From Aphanomyces cochlioides (lineage: Eukaryota; Oomycota; Saprolegniomycetes; Saprolegniales; Verrucalvaceae): DNA of 64,000 nt. Under the pieces are notes generated by a model. That model made no database searches. It worked only from the letters and a program-made list of their open reading frames with translations, and was not told the origin of the DNA. The DNA lies in assembly GCA_019828595.1 (NCBI GenBank), contig JAHQRK010000006.1:248001-312000 (forward strand), in the 5' to 3' direction. The stretch's first letter is position 1. Every line of letters starts with the position of its first letter. This document shows positions 41,561 to 50,397 of this stretch, piece by piece. The translations under genes were made by a program, and so were the position numbers.

Positions 41561-42859
41561 TCTATGTCTTTTTCTTCAGCAACGACTTCGTTATCAGGCG
41601 ATGGTTTTACAAACAATTTCTCAAATTGCACCGCTACTTTGGGAACTGTACCAACTGAGGCATTGTTGAAAGAAAATAATGGATTTATTTCTCGTATTTA
41701 CAGCAATCCACAACTTACTGGAAACATTGACTCATCGGGAAACTATACGGGTGGAGTAAATGCCTACAATTGGATTACACAACGATCTTCTGTAGCATCA
41801 ACCATTGCAGCTCAAAACGGCAAAGGAGCTTTTGTCGTAAATACTGCACCAGTGGCGGGCTCGGTTCTTGGTGTTTGGCATCATATGTTAAAAATTCGTC
41901 TTGTTGATCTTCATCCAATTTTTAAAGAATTGGATCTTATCGGAAATCCTCAATTGAAATTACGACTTAAAGTAAATAGTGGTTATTGCGATATTGCAGT
42001 TACTACTACTGGGCTAACGTTAGCTTCTACAACTATGACAAGCGGCAATACCGTTCCAGTTATGTTGGCCTCTGCTGATTCTGCAAACGCTCTTGCTGGA
42101 TGTAATACAGCTTCGACGACTGTTCGTTTAGCATTTGGTCCCCTTCAGAATAACATTACAACGCTAGCCCAAGCTGGGCAATACCTTCCATTTACAACAG
42201 CCAGATTAAATATTCCATTCTATGATATTGCTAATCCGTTACCGATTGTAAGTCAGCCTGTAAAGAACGTGAAATATCTTGATTGTTATGCTCAATATTT
42301 CCGAGGAAAAGCCGGCACTGGTGCTCTTTCTTCAGCTCAACAAAATGCTACATTCAATCTTCAATTATCTGGTTCTTGGAAAAATATCAAATATGTTTGT
42401 TTGGTACCATACAGCGAAACAAGCAGCGGACATTTTGCAAATTCGTCGGCTAATGGTGTAGAACAATTCCAAAGCCCATTTGATAGTGCGCCTTGGACTT
42501 GTCAAGCAGGTAGTTCAATTCGTAGCTTTCAAGTTCAAGTTGGAAATGACAACGTATTTAGTAAAACATTGGATTACGACTTTGAAGCTTGGAATGACGA
42601 ATTTAAGAAACTTGGAGCAATTAATGGTGGTCTTACCCACGAAATTTCAAATGGTTTGATTGATTTTCAAAAGTGGCAAACGATTCAGCGTATTATGGTC
42701 GCCGACTGTTCTCGTATTACTAACCCAGACGTTCCACAATCAGTTATCGTAAGCGGTGTCAATGCTTGCTGCCAAGGAACAAATTGCTTGATTTTAGTTG
42801 TGTATGAACGAGATCTTTCTGTTGACCGTTTAACTGGGGAAATTCATCATTGGACTTAA
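41498..42859 (+). CDS. PLV major capsid protein (double jelly-roll type)
   Basis: The preferred start is the ATG at 41498 (ACCATGG context); one at 41480 is in frame. The product is about 453 residues. Its C-terminal half has conserved PLV capsid features: QSPFDSAPWTCQAGSSIRSF, VQVGNDNVFSKTLDYDFEAW, FKKLGAINGGLTHEISNGLI, QRIMVADCSRITNPDVPQS and VVYERDLSVDRLTGEI. In the family this protein forms the pseudo-hexameric capsomers of an icosahedral shell. The gene is fully open, and convergent with the fibre-like gene, with a small hairpin between the two stops. The jelly-roll folds themselves are inferred from the family, not visible in sequence. Confidence 0.85.
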   Translation: MVELDLNKHGADAFMSADDWQSMSFSSATTSLSGDGFTNNFSNCTATLGTVPTEALLKENNGFISRIYSNPQLTGNIDSSGNYTGGVNAYNWITQRSSVASTIAAQNGKGAFVVNTAPVAGSVLGVWHHMLKIRLVDLHPIFKELDLIGNPQLKLRLKVNSGYCDIAVTTTGLTLASTTMTSGNTVPVMLASADSANALAGCNTASTTVRLAFGPLQNNITTLAQAGQYLPFTTARLNIPFYDIANPLPIVSQPVKNVKYLDCYAQYFRGKAGTGALSSAQQNATFNLQLSGSWKNIKYVCLVPYSETSSGHFANSSANGVEQFQSPFDSAPWTCQAGSSIRSFQVQVGNDNVFSKTLDYDFEAWNDEFKKLGAINGGLTHEISNGLIDFQKWQTIQRIMVADCSRITNPDVPQSVIVSGVNACCQGTNCLILVVYERDLSVDRLTGEIHHWT

Positions 42860-42876
42860 ATACACCAAAAAAACTA

Positions 42877-42890
42877 CTAAGCGAGCTTAG
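42877..42890. terminator. Possible 3'-end hairpin between convergent viral genes
   Basis: A 6-bp stem CTAAGC/GCTTAG with a 2-nt loop followed by a T-rich run (42896-42902) lies between the capsid and fibre-like gene stops. It could act as a transcription end signal for the viral genes; this is an inference. Confidence 0.35.
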
Positions 42891-42932
42891 AATTGCTTTT
42901 TTTATTACTAAGGGTCGAGAGACTTCGCTCTA

Positions 42933-45149
42933 TTACAGCAAAGCGCTGCTTTTTGTGCGTCGAACAGGTTTAGTTGTCAGTTGTTCCATCTGCATCTGCT
43001 GCTTTCCAACAACTTGAGTAAGATTATCAATTTTCTTAAGCGCACGTTTAAGAGCAGAATGCAGCAATGGTACAATACTAATCACATCGACAACAAGGCG
43101 GCTGTCAGATCCAATCTGAATAACATCACCATTAACACACTCAATAATTTCCTCGGGCAATGGTTCATCCGAATCAGTAGCGCCAACTAACACACTCAAA
43201 CCATGTTTCACGAGTTCTTGTGCACCATAGCCATAATGGCGTTTATCAGGATTTGCCTTATAGCTATACTCGATAGGAGTGATATTACGGACAAATCGCT
43301 CGGATTGATCTTGAGATAGATCGATTACATCTGATTTTGTTCTCAGATCTGAAAGACAATCAATTTCACCAGAAGCAACCATAATCCCACCACTCGTCTT
43401 AAGAGAGAAGTTTCTATTACTAAATCCAGTCGCCTGACCAACTGAACTACTCGTAATGAAAGTAAAGCCCGATCCAGTTGATTGTGAGCCAGTACCAAGG
43501 ATTTCCAGAGGACATCCAGGATTGTTTGTGCCCACGCCCCAAAAACCGTTAGATGACTTATAGAAGAGTGAGGATTGAATGTTGATATCTTTGTATTGAG
43601 ACGATGAATAATCGAAGCATTGTAGAATGCCAACACTCGAACCAGTCGAATAATGCATATGCATACCTGGACCTGTGGTGCTAAGATCACCCGCATTGAG
43701 ACCATAGCAATGAACTCCACCATTAGCAATATTGAGATTACCACCAGTACTCAGCTGCATCTGCTGAGTACCAGTGATAGCCGGCGTAGTTGAGTTGTTG
43801 TAAAACCAAGTATGCAAGCCACCAGACGTATAATTGAGTGATAAGCTCGATACGCCGAGCATGTAGGATGGGCTTGTGTTATTGGTCTGAGCAAGACAAA
43901 TGATATTGTCTTTCGATGTATTAGTTCCGAGATCCATTTTATGACTATTGCGCGCTGAGATACCAGATAGTTGAATCTGCCCATTATTAGCAAACGTATA
44001 ATATGTGCTTGTTCCTCCATTCGTACTCGATAGCACAATATCGCCTCCAGAACTTGTATTGATAGTCGAATTAACGGTTGCACTATAATACATTGCCAAG
44101 TGGTATCCAACGCTTGTAATCGAAAGGGTCCCGCCAGTATTCGAAGTAGAACCAATCGTAGCCGTAGTTGCTGAGATCGATGCGCCAGAATTGATAGCTC
44201 CACCAGTATTGATAGCTCCTGATACGCCCATTCCTCCAGCGATTACCAAACTACCATTCGACTGCGTTGTTGAAGCAATATTAGAATTGATATTGATTAT
44301 ACCAGAAGCTGCTACTTCGAGTAATCTGCTACCTCCGTAAAATCCAATTTGAAATCTATTATTGGTTGATCCGCTGCCAGCATAATAAAAGGAAAGTTCA
44401 GCTTGATTATTATTGTTGGTTGATTGACCAAGCGTAATATAAGAAGTGCCAGCAATAGCAAGATTATTGTTTAAGCAAGATATTGCTCTTGATGTATCTG
44501 TGCTCGTTCCTTGAAGTATAGATCCGCTTACTGATGCATTACTACCTACATACAGTTTCTTAGCAATAGCGCACCCACCATATATAGTCATTGAGCCGCC
44601 TGCACTCGAAGATGTAGCATCCGAAGTGCTTAGAAAACCTGTATTGCCTGCAGTGGTCATACTCATCAGAAATGATCCATTCCAAATGTAGAGCTGACCA
44701 GGAAGCTGTGAATTCGTCGATCCACGGCTACCAATCTCGAACGTACCTTGGTCATTAATAAATGCGCACGTCGATCTTCCCGCAGTATTTGACGAACTAT
44801 TTAGATTGATTTGCGCGGTTCCATTAATGATATTGATATCGCTACCGGCATAAATTTTCTTGGACACCGCCAATCCACCTGCAGTAATCATCGAGCCTGT
44901 AATAGTGCTTGATGCATCGGTAGTGCTTGTGTTTGTGTAAATGCCAGTCATACCAATCGAGTTGATTCCACTTATTGAAAGCCCTGAATCTAAAATTAAT
45001 GCCTTTTTAGCACTTGCTTGCCCAGCAGTTAGATTACTGATATATGAGACTCTAGGATCACTTTTTCTCAAATAAACATCACTTGTGTAATTTGACGGAT
45101 TGTATGTTGAACTATTTATAGTAGGTGTATTAGCTATGATTCCACTCAT
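42933..45149 (-). CDS. Fibre-like protein with peptidase S74 chaperone domain
   Basis: A 738-residue protein rich in Ser, Thr, Gly, Asn and Ile. The body has repeating modules with a G-S-x-x-I-x-G-G-L/M-A/G-V pattern followed by Y-x-G-S (e.g. SMITAGGLAVSKKIYAGSD, SMTIYGGCAIAKKLYVGSN, SLVIAGGMGVSGAIN), likely beta-rich trimeric fibre segments. The last 130 residues form an S74 intramolecular chaperone: CLSDLRTKSDVIDL with the Ser-Asp...Lys cleavage motif, then FVRNITPIEYSYKANPDKRH and YGYGAQELVK. Such domains help fold phage and virus fibres and then cut themselves off. It probably forms a receptor-binding or surface fibre. Gene open; ATG 45149. Confidence 0.8.
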   Translation of the reverse strand: MSGIIANTPTINSSTYNPSNYTSDVYLRKSDPRVSYISNLTAGQASAKKALILDSGLSISGINSIGMTGIYTNTSTTDASSTITGSMITAGGLAVSKKIYAGSDINIINGTAQINLNSSSNTAGRSTCAFINDQGTFEIGSRGSTNSQLPGQLYIWNGSFLMSMTTAGNTGFLSTSDATSSSAGGSMTIYGGCAIAKKLYVGSNASVSGSILQGTSTDTSRAISCLNNNLAIAGTSYITLGQSTNNNNQAELSFYYAGSGSTNNRFQIGFYGGSRLLEVAASGIININSNIASTTQSNGSLVIAGGMGVSGAINTGGAINSGASISATTATIGSTSNTGGTLSITSVGYHLAMYYSATVNSTINTSSGGDIVLSSTNGGTSTYYTFANNGQIQLSGISARNSHKMDLGTNTSKDNIICLAQTNNTSPSYMLGVSSLSLNYTSGGLHTWFYNNSTTPAITGTQQMQLSTGGNLNIANGGVHCYGLNAGDLSTTGPGMHMHYSTGSSVGILQCFDYSSSQYKDINIQSSLFYKSSNGFWGVGTNNPGCPLEILGTGSQSTGSGFTFITSSSVGQATGFSNRNFSLKTSGGIMVASGEIDCLSDLRTKSDVIDLSQDQSERFVRNITPIEYSYKANPDKRHYGYGAQELVKHGLSVLVGATDSDEPLPEEIIECVNGDVIQIGSDSRLVVDVISIVPLLHSALKRALKKIDNLTQVVGKQQMQMEQLTTKPVRRTKSSALL

Positions 45150-45217
45150 ATTTTTAATAGAGTTGAAGACAAATAAGTATATATTCTAAAATATATATAA
45201 TATTAGCTTTCTAATAA

Positions 45218-45901
45218 ATGAGTTCCAATGAAATAGAGGACTGGGGAGGAAAATTACCTAAGGCTTATAAAAGTAAGTCTCATGGTATAAACAAAGATCT
45301 TAAAATTCAGAACCTTTTCAGAGCTATCGTGCTGGGACCCAGCTATTCTGGTAAGACGAATCTAATTTTCCATATTCTCAAGCACTCTCCTCATATTTAC
45401 AGCCATTTGCATATTATTGCTCGCAATCCTGAGCAAAGTCTGTATAATTACTTAAAAGATAAATTAAAAGACTTCATTACGATTTATGACCCAAATGAAC
45501 CACCTCCTTCTGTTGACGATATTCCAAATAATGGCTCATTACAATTAGTTATCATCGATGATTATTCAAATGACAAAATGCTTCAAAAAAATATATTTAC
45601 GCATTATTTCACCCGTGGAAGACATAAATTGTTAAGCACTATATTTTTAGCTCATTCATATTTTGACACATATAAAACCATTAGATTGAATAGCGATTAT
45701 GTATTTATTTTAAAAGCAAATAGCAAAAGAGATCTTCAAATGGTTTGTAAGGATTTTAACATTCCTGAAGTTAATGAAGACAAAATGATCAAGGCATACA
45801 ATAAAGCTACTGCAAGCAAAGGCCAAGCTCTGTTTGTTGATTCTGTTAATCAAGAATTGAGGTATAATTTTGGGAAAAAAATTGATTTGAATACACTTTG
45901 A
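45218..45901 (+). CDS. FtsK/A32-like genome-packaging ATPase
   Basis: A 227-residue protein. Walker A is GPSYSGKT at residues 40-47, Walker B is LQLVIIDDYS at about 105-112, and the conserved GRHKLLSTIFLAHSYFD with a following IRLNSDYVFILK matches the A32/HerA-FtsK class of viral packaging ATPases. The enzyme would pump the viral genome into the capsid. The ATG at 45218 follows an AT-rich spacer of 68 bp that separates it from the divergent fibre gene. Fully open. Confidence 0.88.
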   Translation: MSSNEIEDWGGKLPKAYKSKSHGINKDLKIQNLFRAIVLGPSYSGKTNLIFHILKHSPHIYSHLHIIARNPEQSLYNYLKDKLKDFITIYDPNEPPPSVDDIPNNGSLQLVIIDDYSNDKMLQKNIFTHYFTRGRHKLLSTIFLAHSYFDTYKTIRLNSDYVFILKANSKRDLQMVCKDFNIPEVNEDKMIKAYNKATASKGQALFVDSVNQELRYNFGKKIDLNTL

Positions 45902-45980
45902 TAAGCTTGCTTTCAGCAGTTAGAGAGACAATTATTTCAATCAAATAATAAATAAATGATATAAAATAACATAAGAAAAA

Positions 45981-46846
45981 ATGAGCTCACTTATTGTTCT
46001 TAATTCAACTCATATTGTGAATAATGGCTATAATAATACGCTAAGATATACATTTGGGAATAGTGCAGTCAATTTTAGCAATATGGAAATTGCTGTTGCT
46101 GGGATTCAATTGTATAATTCTCAATTCAATATTAATTCAACCTTGTACGGAAATAATACATTTCAAATTATTGTACCATATGGCGCTACTACATCGACCA
46201 TATCTATCACTTTACCTAATGGTTATTACAGTTATGCTGATATTCAAAATTATGTAGCTTCTAAACTTATCGCGGCTGGTGCATATCTGATTGATTCTAA
46301 TGGAAACAATGTGATATATTTTAATATTTCAGAAAATTCTACATATTATGGTTGCCAAATTGATTTATTACCTACTCCTTTAAGTTTACCAACAGGCTGG
46401 TCGCTACCAGCCAGTGGGTTATATTCAACAGGCGTACCAACAGGTGGCTATGCTCCGCAAATTATCATTCCAAGTGGATTTAATTTAATAGTTGGCTATC
46501 AAGTTGCAACATTTCCTCCCTCTCGTCAAACGACTGCTCAAACGCCCCCTCGTTTTTAAGTAGTTTTACTCCACAAGTAAACCCTGTTTCAAGCTTTTTA
46601 GTTCGTTGTAATTTAGTTAATAATCCATACACTTCTGTTCCTGATGTTTTAACGACTTTTACATCACAAAACACCACTATTGGGGATTTAATAGATGTAA
46701 GATATCCTGAGTATTCTTGGGTAGAAATTTCTGATGGCTCAAGACCATACATAGAAGTGATAATTTGCGATCAGAATTATAATATTGTCAAGTTTGAAGA
46801 TAGTCAAATTTTAATTCAGTTGATTATTAGACCGAAAAAAAATTAG
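45981..46846 (+). pseudogene. Penton-like minor capsid protein, one frameshift
   Basis: The first frame (45981-46559) reads MSSLIVLNSTHIVNNGYNN, with MEIAVAGIQLYNSQFN and ITLPNGYYSYADIQNYV, the pattern of PLV/virophage minor capsid (single jelly-roll, penton) proteins. The frame shifts near 46520-46540 and the remaining part continues in another frame through PVSSFLVRCNLVNN and YPEYSWVEISDG to a stop at 46844-46846. Total length would be about 285 residues, normal for the family. One base change therefore inactivates the gene, unless the base is a sequencing error. Confidence 0.75.
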
Positions 46847-46857
46847 CTTACTATTCT

Positions 46858-47064
46858 CTAATTATTTCTTTCGATCTCTATAATTGCTTTTTTATGTGCA
46901 TATGATCTTTGATGACTAAAACGATATCTCACGTTTACTGATTCACCGCAATCACAAATGTATCGGTTTCTTTTGTATGGATTCAGATTTCGTTTAACTT
47001 GAGCATCAATCATTTCTTGAGTCTTCTTTATTAATGTTAAATCGATAAGCATTGTTGAAAGCAC
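46858..47064 (-). CDS. Small zinc-finger protein
   Basis: A 68-residue protein with RYICDCGESVNVRYRFSHQR followed by SYAHKKAI: a C-x-C-G...H...H arrangement like the single zinc fingers common in PLVs and giant viruses. Its role (DNA or RNA binding, perhaps late transcription) is not known. The stop lies 12 bp from the end of the convergent penton gene. Confidence 0.6.
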   Translation of the reverse strand: MLSTMLIDLTLIKKTQEMIDAQVKRNLNPYKRNRYICDCGESVNVRYRFSHQRSYAHKKAIIEIERNN

Positions 47065-47166
47065 AAGCTTATACTCTATATAGAGGTATTTTTTTTACTA
47101 CCGATTTTTTACAAAAGCTTGATGTTTTGGTGTTCAAAGCTCATGGTCAAACGTAAAATGGTATAT

Positions 47167-47646
47167 TTATACTAGTCGAAAACTACCACCACGTTTCTTC
47201 GCACGAACAAGGGCCATACGATCTTTAGCCGCTTGAGAGCCCTTTTGAAAACCTACGCCGCTAAGTTTACGAATGCCTTCCCTAATAGGGGCCAATTCTG
47301 GATTACTATATGCGATTGCATCTCCAACTCCACTTAGTACAGGTTTAATTACACTATTCCAAGCCGTACTCAAACCTGATCTCAAACTATCCCAAATGCT
47401 TCCGCCTTGGTGATGGCTTAAATCGTGATGAATTTCCCCTTCAGTAAAATCCAAACGAGCTCCTTTATTAGCTTTTTGAGCTTGAACTATTTTGCTATAA
47501 TTAGCTGGATGCACAAGCATTGGCTTACTTCCTTTTAAATCATCAGCGCTAAATACAACTGTACCACCTTTGGATGCTTTAGAAAGTTTTTTCTTTGAAA
47601 GAGATGATGATACGTGAACTACTTTATAACCTCCTGTTCCTTTCAT
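47167..47646 (-). CDS. pVI/pX-like capsid-associated protein
   Basis: A 159-residue basic protein. The N-terminal part has GSKPMLVHPANYSKIVQAQK. The middle HHQGGSIWDSLRSGLSTAWN is followed by a hydrophobic/amphipathic stretch and ELAPIREGIRKLSGVGFQKG. The end is Lys/Arg-rich (RAKKRGG). G-G-S-I-W helical and basic C-terminal features resemble adenovirus pVI/pX-type internal capsid proteins that Polintons and PLVs encode. It could link capsid and DNA or disturb membranes. Assignment is by pattern only. Confidence 0.5.
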   Translation of the reverse strand: MKGTGGYKVVHVSSSLSKKKLSKASKGGTVVFSADDLKGSKPMLVHPANYSKIVQAQKANKGARLDFTEGEIHHDLSHHQGGSIWDSLRSGLSTAWNSVIKPVLSGVGDAIAYSNPELAPIREGIRKLSGVGFQKGSQAAKDRMALVRAKKRGGSFRLV

Positions 47647-47717
47647 ATTTCGTTGATTTAAACGAAGTCTATATTTTATGAATTACATAAAAAATAAAAA
47701 TATATTATTAAATCATC

Positions 47718-47924
47718 TTAAAGAGCAAATGTCTTTGATTTTTGCTCTAATTTCTTTTTTCTTTTATATTCATCAATAGATGGTCCATATCTTTGAAAAC
47801 TTGATTTTGGTTCTGTATTATCAATGATTAAGTTTTCCATCGTTTCAATTAGTCTATCTTCATTTTCTTTGGCCTTTTTATTATATATTTTTAAAAATGG
47901 ATGTTTAACATTAATCGTTTTCAT
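47718..47924 (-). CDS. Small viral-type protein, unknown
   Basis: A 68-residue, Lys/Glu-rich protein (MKTINVKHPFLKIYNKKAKE...). No domain was seen. The gene begins 5 bp after the stop of the upstream 443-residue gene, so it is likely co-transcribed with it. Confidence 0.5.
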   Translation of the reverse strand: MKTINVKHPFLKIYNKKAKENEDRLIETMENLIIDNTEPKSSFQRYGPSIDEYKRKKKLEQKSKTFAL

Positions 47925-47929
47925 AGCTT

Positions 47930-49261
47930 CTATATTGTCATCATCAAAATATCATTGAATTGTTTATCGCTTAAAATTCCATTTTGAAATAAATGAATCG
48001 ACATCTTCTTTAGTTCCGATTTGATCAAAGGATTATCATTACCGATCTTGATTTCACCAATGAGCTTATTGAATTCAGCAACATATTTATCACTACCATC
48101 TCGTGGATCGCAAAGAGTTTCTTTAAACGAATTTAATAGTTTACAAACTTTTAGAGTATCGTAAAACGCAATTTTATCTTTGTTGTCAAGCTGATTATAA
48201 AGACTATAATCAATAACTCCATCAAATAACAAGATTTTGATGATTTGAAGTAGTTTATCTGACATTTTTAATCGTTTAAAACAGGAATTACCAGACGGAT
48301 GGCGTAAACTTAAATATCCTTGACCAAGAGCTTTCAAATTGACATATTTAGCTCCAAGAGGTCGATATAAATAATCTTTTTCAAAATTATGTAAATGCGA
48401 AATTCCCGCGCCGATTAAGCCTCGTCCAATGAGTTTTTTACGGGCGATTAATTTAAAGCCTTGGCCTTCCATTTTGATATCAGGTTCGCTTTTAATTGAC
48501 ATTTGAGTAACGCCTTGTCGGATGCCATTCACACGTCTATTTTCATCAATAATTTTGTCAATTTTTTCTTTTGTAGCAACCCAATCGTAATCAATTATAC
48601 GTTTATTCTTATTTTCATGATCACTCCGTATGGTAAATAGTCTTCCCGATCTTCCCAAGTATACACTCTTATCTTCATCACCATTTAGTAATATCGGAGA
48701 AATCTTTCTTGTTTTAAAGAAGTTCCAATTGTCCTTATAAAGTTTTATAATTTGTTCTCTTGGAGTTTTTTTGTTATCCTCTGCGGGAAATATTGGTTTT
48801 GACTCTTCGTCGTCTTCATCAGACAAAATTCTGAAACGATTTCTTGTTTCGACAGGGGGCATATTTTCTAATTTGATTTGATCCCTTGTTTTAATTCTGG
48901 GTTCGTATCTTGGATTACTTTCATATTGAGTTCCAGTTGTAATACCCATTGGCTCGGTTTGAGCAGATCTGGCTTTCGTATTTCGTTTAGTTTGGGTTTG
49001 TATAGTTCTACCGTTTGATTCGGTTTGAACTTCAATGGTTCTTGGGTTTGATGAATCTGTTTGAATTTCAATTGTTCTGCCAATATTTGAAGACATTTGA
49101 GGTTTTGGTAGAATTACATTTGATGCAACATCACTACTCCAAATAGCAGTTTCATATGCCTTTTGTTTAATAGCATCGATCTTTTTATCAAGTTTGATTT
49201 GATCATAATATTCTTGTAATTTTGCTTTTTTATCAGCGAGATCCTTATAGCTCGGATACAT
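47930..49261 (-). CDS. Conserved PLV protein of unknown function
   Basis: A 443-residue protein. The N-terminal part is coiled and contains four degenerate repeats of the type R-T-I-E-I-Q-T-D/E-S (residues about 60-110). The central part is acidic. The C-terminal part has GQGFKLIARKKLIGRGL, LGAKYVNLKALGQGYLSLRH, PSGNSCF and a helical region LLNSFKETLCDPRDGSDKY. The Y-x-N-x-x-x-L...L-S-L-R-H-P-S block resembles uncharacterised proteins of Mavericks and PLVs. No enzymatic motif was found. It lies between small viral genes and the integrase, all on the minus strand. Confidence 0.6.
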   Translation of the reverse strand: MYPSYKDLADKKAKLQEYYDQIKLDKKIDAIKQKAYETAIWSSDVASNVILPKPQMSSNIGRTIEIQTDSSNPRTIEVQTESNGRTIQTQTKRNTKARSAQTEPMGITTGTQYESNPRYEPRIKTRDQIKLENMPPVETRNRFRILSDEDDEESKPIFPAEDNKKTPREQIIKLYKDNWNFFKTRKISPILLNGDEDKSVYLGRSGRLFTIRSDHENKNKRIIDYDWVATKEKIDKIIDENRRVNGIRQGVTQMSIKSEPDIKMEGQGFKLIARKKLIGRGLIGAGISHLHNFEKDYLYRPLGAKYVNLKALGQGYLSLRHPSGNSCFKRLKMSDKLLQIIKILLFDGVIDYSLYNQLDNKDKIAFYDTLKVCKLLNSFKETLCDPRDGSDKYVAEFNKLIGEIKIGNDNPLIKSELKKMSIHLFQNGILSDKQFNDILMMTI

Positions 49262-49299
49262 TTTACTACGAATTAATTAACGTATATATATTTGGTAGT

Positions 49300-50388
49300 T
49301 TATATTACCTGTGCAAAATAATTTTTTTCTAATTGACTCATTTGATTTTTATTAAATATTCTTAGATTCTTCTGAGGCTCCCATGATTCACTTCCATCAG
49401 CCCATTTAACCAGATATTTGTATTGACCATTTTTTAGTTTCTTGTGACTTAAAATTTTCTCAGCTTCATAAATGTCATTTGCTCTTCCATCAGCGTCAGT
49501 AGTTTGAGCTTCTACTATTTTTATATCATTAACTGGTTTATATACGACGTGATTATTTTTTGATCGTAAATGCGTCTTTAGTCCATCTAATCCAATAAAT
49601 TCATAAACGGATTTTGAATATTTAGCACCTTCTTTTTGAAATGGATTTTTTGGTTTCAATTTGTAACGTACTTTTGAGCCAATCGGGATGCTTTCTAAGA
49701 CTTGCTTTGCTACATTTTGGTTATGATCATTTTCGGAAAATATGACTTTTCCTTTCATCTCATTTGGCGTTGCATGAATGGATGAATGTTCCGTGTCATT
49801 GTAATTTGAAATTGCATCGTTTAGATGCTTTTGAGTTAGCTTTTTAAAGATTCCTGTCTCGAACATTTTGGTTAGTCTTGATTTTAACGTTCTAATGAAT
49901 CGATCTACCTTGCCTAGAATTGTATGATCCCCAGACTCTCCAGCGTAATGACTGATATGTTCTTTTGTTAACAGTTCTTGAACTTTTTTATTCATAAACT
50001 CATTTCCATTATCTGATGTAAACGAATGTGTTTTGTTTCGAGAAAGAAATTCTTCTATTGCTTTTCTAACTACAGGCGCAGTTTTGTTTTTCAACAATTT
50101 GGCGAAGCCGATTCGACTGTTAATATTGATTGCGATAAATATTGGTTGTTTTTGCCAAAAAGCTAAATCCATTTGCCATGAGTTTGGATTGTTGCTTGCA
50201 ATTTTGAACTCAGGAAATTTCTTGTTTTGAGCTGAATGCTGTTGAATATCAGTTTGTTTCTTATACCAATCGCGAACTTGTTTTAGAGTAATAGAATTAT
50301 TAAGTTCTTTTGCTTTTTTATACAATGCTGTTGCGCTAATGAATCCAATCTTTGGATCATAGTATAATTTTTTAAGAAGTGCAGACAT
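49300..50388 (-). CDS. Retroviral-type integrase with chromodomain
   Basis: A 362-residue integrase. The catalytic core shows the first Asp in WQMDLAF (about residue 72), the second in FTSDNGNEF (about 125) and, 35 residues later, KVDRFIRTLKSRL. The third acidic residue is Asp where retroviral enzymes have Glu. The C-terminal end is a chromodomain: YEAEKILSHKK, YKYLVKWADGSESWEPQKNL. It would insert the viral genome into host DNA and may use the chromodomain to choose chromatin. The N-terminal zinc motif of retroviral integrases is not obvious. Gene open; 10 bp upstream lies the polymerase stop. Confidence 0.88.
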   Translation of the reverse strand: MSALLKKLYYDPKIGFISATALYKKAKELNNSITLKQVRDWYKKQTDIQQHSAQNKKFPEFKIASNNPNSWQMDLAFWQKQPIFIAININSRIGFAKLLKNKTAPVVRKAIEEFLSRNKTHSFTSDNGNEFMNKKVQELLTKEHISHYAGESGDHTILGKVDRFIRTLKSRLTKMFETGIFKKLTQKHLNDAISNYNDTEHSSIHATPNEMKGKVIFSENDHNQNVAKQVLESIPIGSKVRYKLKPKNPFQKEGAKYSKSVYEFIGLDGLKTHLRSKNNHVVYKPVNDIKIVEAQTTDADGRANDIYEAEKILSHKKLKNGQYKYLVKWADGSESWEPQKNLRIFNKNQMSQLEKNYFAQVI

Positions 50389-50397
50389 ATTATATAT

